22,412 nt of DNA from Methanosarcinales archaeon (GTDB lineage: Archaea > Halobacteriota > Syntropharchaeia > Alkanophagales > Methanospirareceae). The position numbers were made by a program, and so were the translations under genes. Shown here in pieces: positions 1-7,452 of the stretch (within the stretch, counting starts at the first letter, position 1; every line of letters begins with the position of its first letter). Below the pieces are notes generated by a model. That model saw only the letters and a list, made by a program, of their open reading frames with translations, did not search any database and was not told the DNA's origin. Location: NCBI GenBank assembly GCA_025464645.1, contig JAODGF010000013.1, positions 281 to 22,692 on the forward strand, in the 5' to 3' direction.

Positions 1-131
1 AAGTATCCATTACTCATATCGAATCGAGGTAAAACCAATTCATAATACCCGTATAACGGATAACAGCAATATACTTAATGAAGTAGATTGATTTAAGTAA
101 CTGAATGAATATCTCAAATGAGACGTAATTA

Positions 132-1586
132 CTATATCGGTTCAAACCCCTTAACAAGAACACGGAAAAGCATCAAAACCGGAATTATCTCCAGTCTGCC
201 TATCCACATGTTCAATATTAGCATTGCTTTCCCAATACATGACATCCCCGCATTTGTGATCCCCGTGGACAATCCCACATTCCCCTGTGCGGAAGCGACC
301 TCAAACATGACCTCACCTAACTGAAATTGTGAACCCACCACTGATGATAACACGCATATCCCTGCAAACAAAAATAGAAGCCAGAGGATAATAATCAAAC
401 TTGCTTCCGAGACTATCTTAACTATTTCTTCCTTTTCTAATAGTCTATCCCCAAGTCTGACCGAGATTATTGCTCTTGGTGGCAAGAAATTTCTGCGTAA
501 TGACCATCGTATCCACTTATAGGCTATTACCGCTCTTATTAATTTCACACCTCCCGCCGTGGACCCCATTCCTCCCCCTATTATCATACTCATGCACATG
601 AGAATCAGCCCGGTCCCCGACCATTCATGCACACCTGTCGTCTGGAACCCCGTGCACGTTAGTCCAGATATAAGCTGAAAAGAAGAAAAACGAAGACAGC
701 TTAATGCATCTCCGTATAACGAGTAATTTGTGACGAACAAGAGAACGAGCAGAATAATCAGGATAACGGCAAAAGCGCGACACTGTACATCTTTAAAAAA
801 GGCGTTGAGATTCCCTTTTAGCACTTTATAATGCACTAAAAAAGGTATCGCACCTAAAATCATCATCGGAATAATTGCCAGTTCGATAAGAAAGTTGTTG
901 TAGGAAGCCATGCTTTCATCGGTAATAGTGAATCCTCCAGTCCCTATCGCAGTCATTGCATGGTTTATCGCCTCCCATGGCTTCATCCCTGCAAGGAGAA
1001 AGAGAAGTATGCCAAAAGAGGTTAAAATAAGATAGATCCACCAGGTCATCCTCACAGTGGATATAATGCTGGGTTTTATGCGCTCCTCCCGTGCTTCCGC
1101 TTTGTACAATGCGAATGCCCCCGTCCCGGGACGCGCCAGGATAGAGAGCATCAAAACAATTACACCTACGCCGCCTACCCACTGCATCAAACTTCTCCAG
1201 AACTGCGCGGTGTGCGTAAGCGAGGAAGGGTGTGCAATCATAGTTAGACCTGTTCCTGTCCAGCCGGACATCGCTTCAAAGAACGAATCCAATGGCGTCA
1301 TACCTTCTATCATAATGAGAAGGAGTGAGCTGAGCGCGGGAACGACCAGCCACGCCAGCGCTGCACATACCATCGCATGTTTAAACTCCGGCTCTTTTGC
1401 ATGCTTGAAAGAAAAATTAAGTGATAATCCAAGAAATAAGGTTGCTATGGCAATGAATACTAAAGGTTTTATCACAAAAAGCTCTCCAAAGACATATGCG
1501 ACCGGAAGCAATAAAAACATAAGCACTCCAAGTATAACCAAAATACTGCCAAGGTCTTTTAGCACTGTTTTCAGATTGGAAAACAT
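132..1586 (-). CDS. trkH: TrkH-family potassium uptake channel subunit (copy 1)
   Basis: 484-residue polytopic membrane protein of the TrkH/KtrB superfamily, the pore subunit of K+ uptake systems. Four pore loops of the expected type can be read in order: SGWTGTGLT, AIGTGGFT, SGLTCTGFQTTG and GNVGLSTG. Each carries the glycine that lines the K+ selectivity filter, and hydrophobic segments run from end to end. Length matches the family (about 480). The protein normally works with a cytoplasmic TrkA-type nucleotide-binding subunit, and none is encoded here. It is transcribed away from a second trkH only 49 bp off. No Shine-Dalgarno motif precedes the ATG (upstream is a run of A and G), so a leaderless or very short-leader mRNA is likely. 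Family assignment is firm; K+ versus Na+ preference cannot be read with certainty. Confidence 0.93.
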   Translation of the reverse strand: MFSNLKTVLKDLGSILVILGVLMFLLLPVAYVFGELFVIKPLVFIAIATLFLGLSLNFSFKHAKEPEFKHAMVCAALAWLVVPALSSLLLIMIEGMTPLDSFFEAMSGWTGTGLTMIAHPSSLTHTAQFWRSLMQWVGGVGVIVLMLSILARPGTGAFALYKAEAREERIKPSIISTVRMTWWIYLILTSFGILLFLLAGMKPWEAINHAMTAIGTGGFTITDESMASYNNFLIELAIIPMMILGAIPFLVHYKVLKGNLNAFFKDVQCRAFAVILIILLVLLFVTNYSLYGDALSCLRFSSFQLISGLTCTGFQTTGVHEWSGTGLILMCMSMIIGGGMGSTAGGVKLIRAVIAYKWIRWSLRRNFLPPRAIISVRLGDRLLEKEEIVKIVSEASLIIILWLLFLFAGICVLSSVVGSQFQLGEVMFEVASAQGNVGLSTGITNAGMSCIGKAMLILNMWIGRLEIIPVLMLFRVLVKGFEPI

Positions 1587-1605
1587 TTTTTTCTTTTAGT
1601 ACAGG

Positions 1606-1630
1606 TTTTCTTTTTTGTAAAAAAAGAAAA
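1606..1630. promoter_or_regulatory. A/T palindrome in the divergent trkH-trkH intergenic region
   Basis: The 49 bp between the two trkH start codons contains a perfect inverted repeat. Arms TTTTCTTTTTT (1606-1616) and AAAAAAGAAAA (1620-1630) flank a 3-base spacer. It must lie within or next to both promoters and close to both start codons. It could be a regulator site or simply composition bias of A/T-rich promoter DNA. Role is inference. Confidence 0.35.
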
Positions 1631-1635
1631 AGTGT

Positions 1636-3078
1636 ATGGACAAAAAGATTATTCTTGGTAGCATTGGAAGCATCTTAAAATACCTTGGTATTTTAATGAT
1701 TATTCCGCTTGCGGTAGCATGGTACGAAGAGAGAACCTTATCCCTTTTTATTATTAAAACCTGGTTGACCCCACTGGTGATAACCACCTCTTTTGGAGTG
1801 ATTTTGGAAAGGATAGGAATAAAAGGAGTAATAAAAAGAAGAGAGGGTTTTGTCATTGTTGCCTTAGGCTGGCTCGTGGTTACGGTCTTTGGCTCTCTTC
1901 CCTATATCTTCTCTGCGACATTAGGTCCAATTGATGCCTTCTTTGAGTCAATGTCCGGGTTTACAACCACGGGCTCCACAGTACTGAATTTTGAGCTGGT
2001 TGAAAGACGCAGCATACTTCTGTGGCGAAGTTTCACGCAGTGGATAGGCGGAATGGGCGTTATTGTGCTCTTTATTGCCATACTTCCAACTTTTGGGATT
2101 GCTGGCAGTCAGTTATTTGACCGCGAATTCCCGGGACCGCTCTCAGAGAGGATTAGACCGAGGGTTCAAATGACTGCAAGAATGCTCTGGTCAATTTATC
2201 TGGTTCTGACAGGAGCAGAGATTTTAGCACTGTTTTACGCAGCGAAAATGCCCTTGTATCACGCTTTCTGCACCGCATTCTGCACGATGCCTACCGGCGG
2301 TTTCTCGCCACTGGCAAACAGTATCGCGGGTTACGCAAACCCAATAGCAGAGTCAATCATAGTAGTATTCATGTTTCTCGCAGGGATGAACTTCATTTTA
2401 CATTACTCCTTAATTAGAAAACCCCAGAGGATATTGGCAAACAAGGAATTTCAGGTCTATTGCTTCTTTCTTTTAGCTGCTATTTCCGTAATAACTGCTG
2501 ATTTATATCTTCACAAGTTCGGTTCTATACAGGAGGCATTCCGTTACGGCGGATTTCAGGCTGTTTCCTTCATGACCACTACTGGATTCACAACCTCCGA
2601 CTTCGATGCCTGGAGTCATCTATCCAGAATCATTCTCTTCTGCTTGATGTTCATCGGCGCATGTGGTGGGTCAACTGGCGGAAGCATCAAAGTCATCAGG
2701 ATATACGTCCTGTTAAAATATTTCGTGCAGAGGATTCGCAAAATTCTGTATCCACATGCGGTCTTTGTGCTGAAGACGGGAAAGAAGCCCATTTCCGATG
2801 ACATCGTACAAGGGATTATTGCCTTCTTTATCTCTTACATTTTGATATTTGTAGTTTGCACGATTGGAATGAGTGCGATCGGCTTGGATATGATCAGTGC
2901 TGCATCTTCCGTAGCGGCGACACTGGGAAATGTTGGACCTGGGTTCGGTCTTGTATCAGCCGATTATGCTTCTGTTCCTGTCTCAGGAAAGATCATTCTG
3001 TCTTTTTGCATGTGGGCGGGGCGGTTAGAGCTATTTACCGTTTTAGTTCTACTAACGCCGGCATTTTGGAAGGGGTGA
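1636..3078 (+). CDS. trkH: TrkH-family potassium uptake channel subunit (copy 2)
   Basis: 480-residue membrane protein, second TrkH of a divergent pair. The four filter loops read SGFTTTGST, CTMPTGGFS, MTTTGFTTSD and LGNVGPGFG. These are closer to the textbook TrkH pattern than those of copy 1, and the fourth keeps the classical NVGPG. The two proteins are clearly homologous but diverged, so this is an old duplication rather than a recent repeat. No TrkA subunit is nearby. The start ATG has no clear Shine-Dalgarno sequence. The stop codon lies 10 bases before cbf5, and the G-rich stretch around it (GGGGTGA, 3072-3078) serves as the cbf5 ribosome binding site, so the two genes may be cotranscribed despite unrelated roles. 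Confidence 0.94.
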   Translation: MDKKIILGSIGSILKYLGILMIIPLAVAWYEERTLSLFIIKTWLTPLVITTSFGVILERIGIKGVIKRREGFVIVALGWLVVTVFGSLPYIFSATLGPIDAFFESMSGFTTTGSTVLNFELVERRSILLWRSFTQWIGGMGVIVLFIAILPTFGIAGSQLFDREFPGPLSERIRPRVQMTARMLWSIYLVLTGAEILALFYAAKMPLYHAFCTAFCTMPTGGFSPLANSIAGYANPIAESIIVVFMFLAGMNFILHYSLIRKPQRILANKEFQVYCFFLLAAISVITADLYLHKFGSIQEAFRYGGFQAVSFMTTTGFTTSDFDAWSHLSRIILFCLMFIGACGGSTGGSIKVIRIYVLLKYFVQRIRKILYPHAVFVLKTGKKPISDDIVQGIIAFFISYILIFVVCTIGMSAIGLDMISAASSVAATLGNVGPGFGLVSADYASVPVSGKIILSFCMWAGRLELFTVLVLLTPAFWKG

Positions 3079-3088
3079 AGTTAAATAG

Positions 3089-4102
3089 ATGATTAAAATT
3101 AATATCGAGAAACCCGTAGAAAGATGCAAACTGGAAAAAGCACCTGTCTTCACGAATCCAGAATACGGGTGCGCACCAGAAGCTCGCCCAATAAGGGAGC
3201 ACATAGAAAAGGGTGTGGTAGTCATAGACAAGCCTGCGGGTCCGACATCGCATGAAGTTGTCGCATGGGTAAAAGACATCTTGAAAATAAACAGGGCAGC
3301 GCATACCGGGACGCTTGACCCGAAGGTTACCGGGGTACTGCCTGTCTTGCTTGGAACGGCAAGAAAGTTAGCTGATACTTTCGTTGGCGATAAGGAATAC
3401 GTATGTGTGATGAAACTACACAAAGAGGTTGAGGAGGATGCACTGAGGAAGATAAGCAAGGAATTTGTGGGTAAGATATACCAGAGACCACCGCTGAAGT
3501 CCGCGGTCCGAAGGCGGATAAGGATAAGAACGGTGCATTACATCGAGATAAAAGAGGTAGAGGGCAAGAATGTATTGATGAAAGTAGGTTGTGAGGCAGG
3601 AACTTACATAAGAATGCTTTGTCACCATATCGGTCTCGCGTTGGGCGCAGGTGCACACATGTCACAGTTGAGAAGAACAGGAGCATTCCCTTTCGCTGAG
3701 GATGGGCTCACGAAGCTTCAGGACCTGAAAGATGCTTATGTCTTTTATGAAGAGGAAGGGGATGAGAGCTGGTTGCGAAAGCTCATCATGCCGATGGAAT
3801 ATGCGCTGGGGCACTTACCGTGCATAATCGTAAAGGATAGTGCGGTTGATGCTCTATGTCATGGCGCATACCTTGCCGCTCCCGGGATTTCGAGAATAGA
3901 AGAAGGAATAAATACAGGAAATCGTGTGGTAATATATACATTAAAAGGAGAAGCGGTGAGCATAGGCAAAGCAAGGATGAACTCTGTGGATATGTTCAAA
4001 GCAGAAGAAGGCGTATGTGTAGAAACAGAAAAAGTGTTTATGAAAACAGGTACGTATATGAAAGGTTGGAGGAGCAGGGCAAAATATGCTCATAGAGTTT
4101 AG
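3089..4102 (+). CDS. cbf5: tRNA/rRNA pseudouridine synthase Cbf5 (H/ACA RNP catalytic subunit)
   Basis: 337 residues, the usual archaeal Cbf5/TruB length. The enzyme isomerises uridine to pseudouridine in rRNA, guided by H/ACA RNAs with Nop10, Gar1 and L7Ae, and can also make psi55 in tRNA without a guide. The catalytic-loop motif HTGTLDPKVTG is at about residues 72-82 with the nucleophilic Asp at 77. A second motif, EAGTYIRMLCHHIG, follows in the middle of the protein. The C-terminal part from about residue 235 looks like the PUA RNA-binding domain. The ATG has a GGTGA ribosome binding site overlapping the stop of the upstream trkH. Its position just before the rps13-rps4-rps11-rpoD block is common in euryarchaea. 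Confidence 0.95.
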   Translation: MIKINIEKPVERCKLEKAPVFTNPEYGCAPEARPIREHIEKGVVVIDKPAGPTSHEVVAWVKDILKINRAAHTGTLDPKVTGVLPVLLGTARKLADTFVGDKEYVCVMKLHKEVEEDALRKISKEFVGKIYQRPPLKSAVRRRIRIRTVHYIEIKEVEGKNVLMKVGCEAGTYIRMLCHHIGLALGAGAHMSQLRRTGAFPFAEDGLTKLQDLKDAYVFYEEEGDESWLRKLIMPMEYALGHLPCIIVKDSAVDALCHGAYLAAPGISRIEEGINTGNRVVIYTLKGEAVSIGKARMNSVDMFKAEEGVCVETEKVFMKTGTYMKGWRSRAKYAHRV

Positions 4103-4103
4103 G

Positions 4104-4112
4104 ATTTATAAG
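4104..4112 (+). promoter_or_regulatory. TATA box of tRNA-Ser / ribosomal operon
   Basis: ATTTATAAG sits just after the cbf5 stop codon, centred about 30 bases before the first base of tRNA-Ser. That is the spacing expected of an archaeal TATA box. It probably drives the tRNA and the ribosomal protein genes behind it. Confidence 0.6.
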
Positions 4113-4138
4113 TTCATGTTAGGTAATTATTATAATAA

Positions 4139-4247
4139 GCCGAGGTGGCTGAGTGGTAAGGCGCAGGCCTGGAGCTCGTAGAGAGAGGACAGAACAGGTA
4201 GCCTGTGTTCCGAAAGGAACTCAAGGGTTCAAATCCCTTCCTCGGCG
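4139..4247 (+). tRNA. tRNA-Ser (anticodon GGA) with a 25-nt intron
   Basis: The acceptor stem GCCGAGG (4139-4145) pairs with CCTCGGC (4240-4246), followed by discriminator G. The D arm is at 4148-4162. Anticodon stem CAGGC (4164-4168) pairs with GCCTG (4201-4205). The T arm is AAGGG-TTCAAAT-CCCTT, and the long variable arm GTTCC-GAAA-GGAAC marks a type II tRNA. The anticodon GGA is at 4171-4173. Bases 4175-4199 fit an archaeal intron at the canonical 37/38 site: three-base bulges AGC and GTA flank a short helix (CTG with CAG), as in a bulge-helix-bulge substrate of the splicing endonuclease. The fourth helix pair is a G-A mismatch, so the motif is relaxed. The mature tRNA would be 84 nt without CCA. 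The rps13 start lies only 20 bases downstream. Confidence 0.93.
4175..4199 (+). other. tRNA-Ser intron
   Basis: 25-base insertion between tRNA positions 37 and 38. Its removal rejoins a normal 7-base anticodon loop (CTGGAGA). Boundaries come from the two predicted three-base bulges. Part of the intron (CAG, 4195-4197) pairs with the anticodon region (CTG, 4169-4171). Confidence 0.8.
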
Positions 4248-4267
4248 AAATGGATGAAGGGAAAAAA

Positions 4268-4777
4268 ATGCGAGCAGAGGGAGAAAAAGAAAAAGGGGAA
4301 TTCAGGCATATTGTCAGGATCTTAGATACTGACTTAGATGGTAAAAGAAGCGTAGCATATTCGCTATGCGGGATAAAGGGGATAGGTAGGAGAGTAGCGA
4401 AGACAATTGTTGTTTCTTCGGGAATAGACCCGAGGGCAAAAATGGGTGAGCTTTCAGACGATGAAATAGAGCGGTTAAGGAGTGCAATTAACACTGCAGA
4501 GAGGCGATTGCCGCGGTGGATGCTAAACAGGAAGAAAGACTTAATTACTGGAGAAGACAAGCACATAATGGGCTCAGACCTGCTGTTGAAGCTACGAGAA
4601 GATATAAATTTGTTGCGTAAGATAAGGTCTTATCGGGGGATAAGACATGAAAGGGGACTGAGAGTACGGGGGCAAAGAACAAAATCAACGGGACGACGAG
4701 GATTGGTGGTAGGGGTGACGAGGAAGAAACTATTAGCTGCAAAGGCAAAAGGTAAGACAGGAGAAAGGGGTAAATAA
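4268..4777 (+). CDS. rps13: 30S ribosomal protein S13
   Basis: About 169 residues. S13 sits in the head of the small subunit near the P-site tRNA and the subunit bridges. The family signature is clear: FRHIVRILDTDLDG at the N-terminus, GIKGIGRRVAK (helix-two-turns-helix region), then the basic C-terminal tail ending in SYRGIRHERGLRVRGQRTKSTGRRG. The ATG at 4268 was chosen because the conserved domain begins about 12 residues later and a G-rich GGATGAAGGG lies just upstream. An in-frame ATG at 4250 is possible but begins three bases after the tRNA. First protein gene of the rps13-rps4-rps11-rpoD cluster; its mRNA 5' end is probably made by tRNA 3' processing. Confidence 0.93.
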   Translation: MRAEGEKEKGEFRHIVRILDTDLDGKRSVAYSLCGIKGIGRRVAKTIVVSSGIDPRAKMGELSDDEIERLRSAINTAERRLPRWMLNRKKDLITGEDKHIMGSDLLLKLREDINLLRKIRSYRGIRHERGLRVRGQRTKSTGRRGLVVGVTRKKLLAAKAKGKTGERGK

Positions 4778-4780
4778 AAA

Positions 4781-5347
4781 ATGGGGCATCTAAAGAAGAG
4801 AAAGAAGACGTATGAACGACCAAGGAGACCCTGGGTGGTGCAAAGGATAAAAGAGGAAAAGGAGTTAGTTGATAGATATGGACTAAAGAACAAGAGAGAG
4901 ATATGGAAGGCAGCGAGCGTGATAAGGAGGTACCGAAGGGAAGTAAGAAAGATTTTAGCGGAAGTAGCGGGGGGAAAGCCGACTGAGCACACGATGAGAA
5001 AAGGTGAAGACATCTTAACGAGTTTAAGGAGGAGAGGGCTACTGAAAGAAGCCGAAAGTACAGGCTCGAAATTGGAAGATGTTTTAGCGCTGAGCTTAGA
5101 GGATATTCTGGAAAGGAGATTACAGACACGGGTGCATAAAAAGGGTCTATCTAATTCGATTAAACATGCCAGACAACTCATTGTTCATGGACATATCGCT
5201 GTTGATGGTCGGAGAGTTACCGTTCCTTCTTATCTGGTGAGCGTAGATGAGGAAAGGAAAATAGGCTACTATGAACATGCGCCGATTTCTATTTCTACTA
5301 TCTCCGGAGAGGAGGGGGTGGAAGTAGCAGAGGGGAAAGAAAAATAG
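4781..5347 (+). CDS. rps4: 30S ribosomal protein S4
   Basis: 188 residues. S4 is a primary 16S rRNA binding protein that nucleates assembly of the small-subunit body. The archaeal/eukaryotic-type N-terminus (MGHLKKRKKTYERPRRPW) is followed by a helical domain. The S4 RNA-binding domain lies at about residues 105-165, including RLQTRVHKKGLSNSIKHARQ and the IVHGHIAVDGRRVTVPSYLV block. The last 20 or so residues are acidic. It starts three bases after the rps13 stop and is surely cotranscribed. No anomaly seen. Confidence 0.95.
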   Translation: MGHLKKRKKTYERPRRPWVVQRIKEEKELVDRYGLKNKREIWKAASVIRRYRREVRKILAEVAGGKPTEHTMRKGEDILTSLRRRGLLKEAESTGSKLEDVLALSLEDILERRLQTRVHKKGLSNSIKHARQLIVHGHIAVDGRRVTVPSYLVSVDEERKIGYYEHAPISISTISGEEGVEVAEGKEK

Positions 5348-5364
5348 ATAAAGAGGTTTGAAAA

Positions 5365-5754
5365 ATGGCAGTTGAGAAGTGGGTAATAGCACATATTTTT
5401 TCTTCGTTTAATAACACCATTATCACAATTACTGATATGACGGGTGCGGAAACGATTGCAAGAGCTTCTGGCGGAATGATAGCAAAAGCGGATCGTGATG
5501 AGAGTTCTCCATATACCGCAATGCAGATGGCAGCGCAGCTTGCGGATAAACTGAAAGAGCGAGAGATATGGGGGATACATGTAAAGGTAAAGGCGTCACC
5601 GGGGCGTAAAGCGAGAACTACTGCTCCAGGTGCACAGGCGGCAATAAGAGCTTTTGCCCGTGCAGGACTGCGAATAGGTAAAATAGAGGACGTGACGCCT
5701 GTACCTCATGACGGCACGAAACGTCCAGGTGGAAAGAGAGGAAGAAGAGTGTAG
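5365..5754 (+). CDS. rps11: 30S ribosomal protein S11
   Basis: 129 residues, standard archaeal length. S11 binds the platform of the 30S subunit near the mRNA exit. Conserved blocks: FSSFNNTIITITDMTG, the ASGGMIAKADRDESSPYTAM region, VKASPGRKARTTAPG, and the C-terminal DVTPVPHDGTKRPGGKRGRR, which is very highly conserved in archaeal S11. It starts 17 bases after rps4, preceded by the weak ribosome binding sequence AGAGGTTTG. Third gene of the cluster. Confidence 0.96.
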   Translation: MAVEKWVIAHIFSSFNNTIITITDMTGAETIARASGGMIAKADRDESSPYTAMQMAAQLADKLKEREIWGIHVKVKASPGRKARTTAPGAQAAIRAFARAGLRIGKIEDVTPVPHDGTKRPGGKRGRRV

Positions 5755-5759
5755 GCTTC

Positions 5760-6437
5760 ATGCGAAGCAAAAAGGTTATGGAAGTAAAGATAATAGAACG
5801 AGGGGAAAACGAAGTGAAATTTGTGCTCTCCGGCGTGAAAGCGCGGTTTGCAAACGCGCTCAGGAGAGCAATGATTGCTGAAGTGCCGAAGCTCGCAATT
5901 GATGAAGTGCACATTCATGAGAATACGTCTTTATTATTCGACGAGCAGTTAGCGTTGCGTTTGGCTTTGATACCTTTGAAGACCGACCTCGGTGCTTTCA
6001 GTGAGGAAGACCGGGTTTCTCTTACCCTCAAAGCGGAAAGTCCAGAAAGAGCGGGATATACAATGGTTTATTCTAAGGAACTCATCTCGTCAGACCCCGG
6101 GGTAGAACCCGCGTTTGAAAATATACCCATCGTGAAGCTGATCTCAACGGAAAGAGAGATTGGCAGTATAAGAACGGTTGCAAGGCAAAAGATTGCTCTG
6201 GAAGCGATTGCAAGGCTGGGCAGAGGAAAGGAACATGCGAAATGGCAGCCTGTTACCACCTGTGGTTACAAAATCGCTCGTAGCGAGCCCCTAACGAGTG
6301 CAAATAAGAAGTCAGTGACCTTTGCAGTGGAGGGAGATGGCTCCGTGCCCGTAGATGAGCTGATAATAGAAGCAGCGAGGATAATGCAAGAAAAATGTGA
6401 GAGCGTGGTGGAGGAGCTAACAAGGAGAAAATCCTGA
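5760..6437 (+). CDS. rpoD: DNA-directed RNA polymerase subunit D (Rpo3), without Fe-S cysteines
   Basis: 225 residues. Subunit D is the archaeal counterpart of bacterial alpha-NTD and eukaryotic Rpb3; it pairs with subunit L to nucleate polymerase assembly. The N-terminal alpha-like motif KARFANALRRAMIAEVPKLAIDEV is clear, followed by the domain-2 insertion and a C-terminal dimerisation helix. In many archaea domain 3 is a ferredoxin-like module with one or two 4Fe-4S clusters. Here the sequence passes from KWQPVTTCGYK directly to a short linker, and only one cysteine is present in that region. ATG 5778 (MEVKIIERG) is an equally plausible start, since family members often begin there; neither has a strong Shine-Dalgarno site. 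The genes that usually follow (rpl18e, rpl13, rps9, rpoN) are absent. Confidence 0.93.
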   Translation: MRSKKVMEVKIIERGENEVKFVLSGVKARFANALRRAMIAEVPKLAIDEVHIHENTSLLFDEQLALRLALIPLKTDLGAFSEEDRVSLTLKAESPERAGYTMVYSKELISSDPGVEPAFENIPIVKLISTEREIGSIRTVARQKIALEAIARLGRGKEHAKWQPVTTCGYKIARSEPLTSANKKSVTFAVEGDGSVPVDELIIEAARIMQEKCESVVEELTRRKS

Positions 6438-6473
6438 ATCAACCAATCAATCCGAAATATATTTTCAAAGTAA

Positions 6474-7136
6474 GTGAAAGCGATTATACCGTTTAAGAGG
6501 GAAGGAGCAAAATCGAGATTACGGGATTTTTTTAGTGAAAGCGAAAGAGAAGAACTCGCCCTTAGAATGTTAAAAGACGTTTTAGCGGCATTATCAAAAT
6601 CGGAGATAGAAGAAGCCGAGATAATTTCAACGTGCTCAGAAGAAATAATGGAAGAATTGAAATCCGGATTTAACCAGAAGCTAAAACTGACTGTTCGGGA
6701 GGATGGTAGAGGTCTGAACGAGGTACTAAATGAAGTATTAAGGGCTGAAAAGGAGCCTGTGCTGATAATAATGGCGGATATTCCCCTGGCAACGCCTGAG
6801 AGTATAAATGGAATTGTTGGTCACGAGGAGGATGTGGTGATAGCACCGGGGAGAAAAGGAGGCACAAACGCTTTGTTCCTGCGCCGACCTTCTGAATTCG
6901 CGGTTTCTTATTATGGGATTAGCTGCTTGGAGCATATAGAAACGGCGAAGAGGCGGAATTTGACACACGTCATTCACGATTCCTTCTTTATCAGTGCGGA
7001 TATAGACGAGATAGATGACTTGGCGGAGTTATTGATTCACGGTAAAGGTTTCTCGGCGGAATATTTACATCGAATCGGTGTTTTTCTTCGCGTGGATAAA
7101 AAATCAAAGTCGCAGGCAAAGGTGGAGAGAGCGTGA
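6474..7136 (+). CDS. cofC: 2-phospho-L-lactate guanylyltransferase (coenzyme F420 biosynthesis)
   Basis: 220 residues. CofC activates 2-phospholactate (or phosphoenolpyruvate) with GTP to give the diphospho intermediate that CofD joins to Fo during coenzyme F420 synthesis. Nucleotidyltransferase-fold motifs: N-terminal AIIPFKREGAKSRL (NTP-binding loop with the basic patch), EDGRGLNEVLN, the metal-binding IIMADIPL, and APGRKGGTNALFL. Length is typical. The start is GTG at 6474, giving VKAIIPFK, 36 bases after rpoD. Cotranscription with the ribosomal cluster is possible because no terminator is evident between them. Supports F420-dependent metabolism in the host. Confidence 0.92.
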   Translation: MKAIIPFKREGAKSRLRDFFSESEREELALRMLKDVLAALSKSEIEEAEIISTCSEEIMEELKSGFNQKLKLTVREDGRGLNEVLNEVLRAEKEPVLIIMADIPLATPESINGIVGHEEDVVIAPGRKGGTNALFLRRPSEFAVSYYGISCLEHIETAKRRNLTHVIHDSFFISADIDEIDDLAELLIHGKGFSAEYLHRIGVFLRVDKKSKSQAKVERA

Positions 7137-7452
7137 TATTTTGTATTTGTATAAAGCTGCATAAAAACCACGAGATTTCACAAGAATCCGTGTAATCTTG
7201 TGGTTATAAAAAGGGATTTTTATTTGTTCTTGTAAAGTATAACTCTTTTTCTATAAGACATAGATTTACACACAACCTTTCTTTAGAAAAGAAAGCTTGA
7301 CCAAAGAAACATGTTTTTGGTAAAACTTTTTTCTAAAAAGTTTTAGTGTTAATCTGCGTTAATCTGTGTCTATAATTTATTTTTGAAAGACAAACAAAAA
7401 AGAGAAAACTTTATTACTTCGATGTTTTTTTTGTTTTTCAAGGTGAAAGAAA
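7137..7452. repeat. Non-coding spacer with four hairpins and dispersed repeat boxes
   Basis: No credible gene in these 316 bp. It holds four inverted repeats. The first has arms 7166-7181 and 7190-7205 (14 of 16 matching). The second is CTTTCTTT/AAAGAAAG (7277-7284 and 7288-7295). The third is imperfect, at 7301-7320. The fourth is AAAACTTTTT/AAAAAGTTTT (7322-7331 and 7335-7344). The box AATCTTGTGGTTATAAAAAGG (7194-7214) recurs exactly at 16477-16497, and part of it in reverse at 15766-15782. GTTAATCTGCGTTAATCTGTG at 7348-7368 resembles, in reverse, the ACACAGATTAAC stretch at 16379. A TATA-like TATAATTTAT (7371-7380) and the GGTGA before ftr fill the 3' end. The likely nature is a multi-copy intergenic element. 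Confidence 0.6.

Noticed and set aside
1057..1599. 180-codon plus-strand frame opposite the first trkH
   Set aside because: Antisense to a clear TrkH; no family resemblance.
4205..4267. GTG start within tRNA-Ser giving rps13 an extra 21 residues
   Set aside because: It lies in the anticodon stem of a convincing tRNA gene and the extra residues do not resemble S13.
4545..5181. Long minus-strand frames (up to 194 codons) opposite rps13 and rps4
   Set aside because: Composition shadows of strongly conserved ribosomal genes; low-complexity serine/leucine content and no plausible context.
6474..7136. Sugar nucleotidyltransferase or MobA-like protein instead of CofC
   Set aside because: Overall size and the REDGRGLNEVLN, MADIPL and GRKGGTNALF blocks fit CofC specifically.
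7137..7452. CRISPR array suggested by repeated boxes
   Set aside because: The boxes are not regularly spaced, differ in orientation, have no spacer-sized units, and no cas genes are present.
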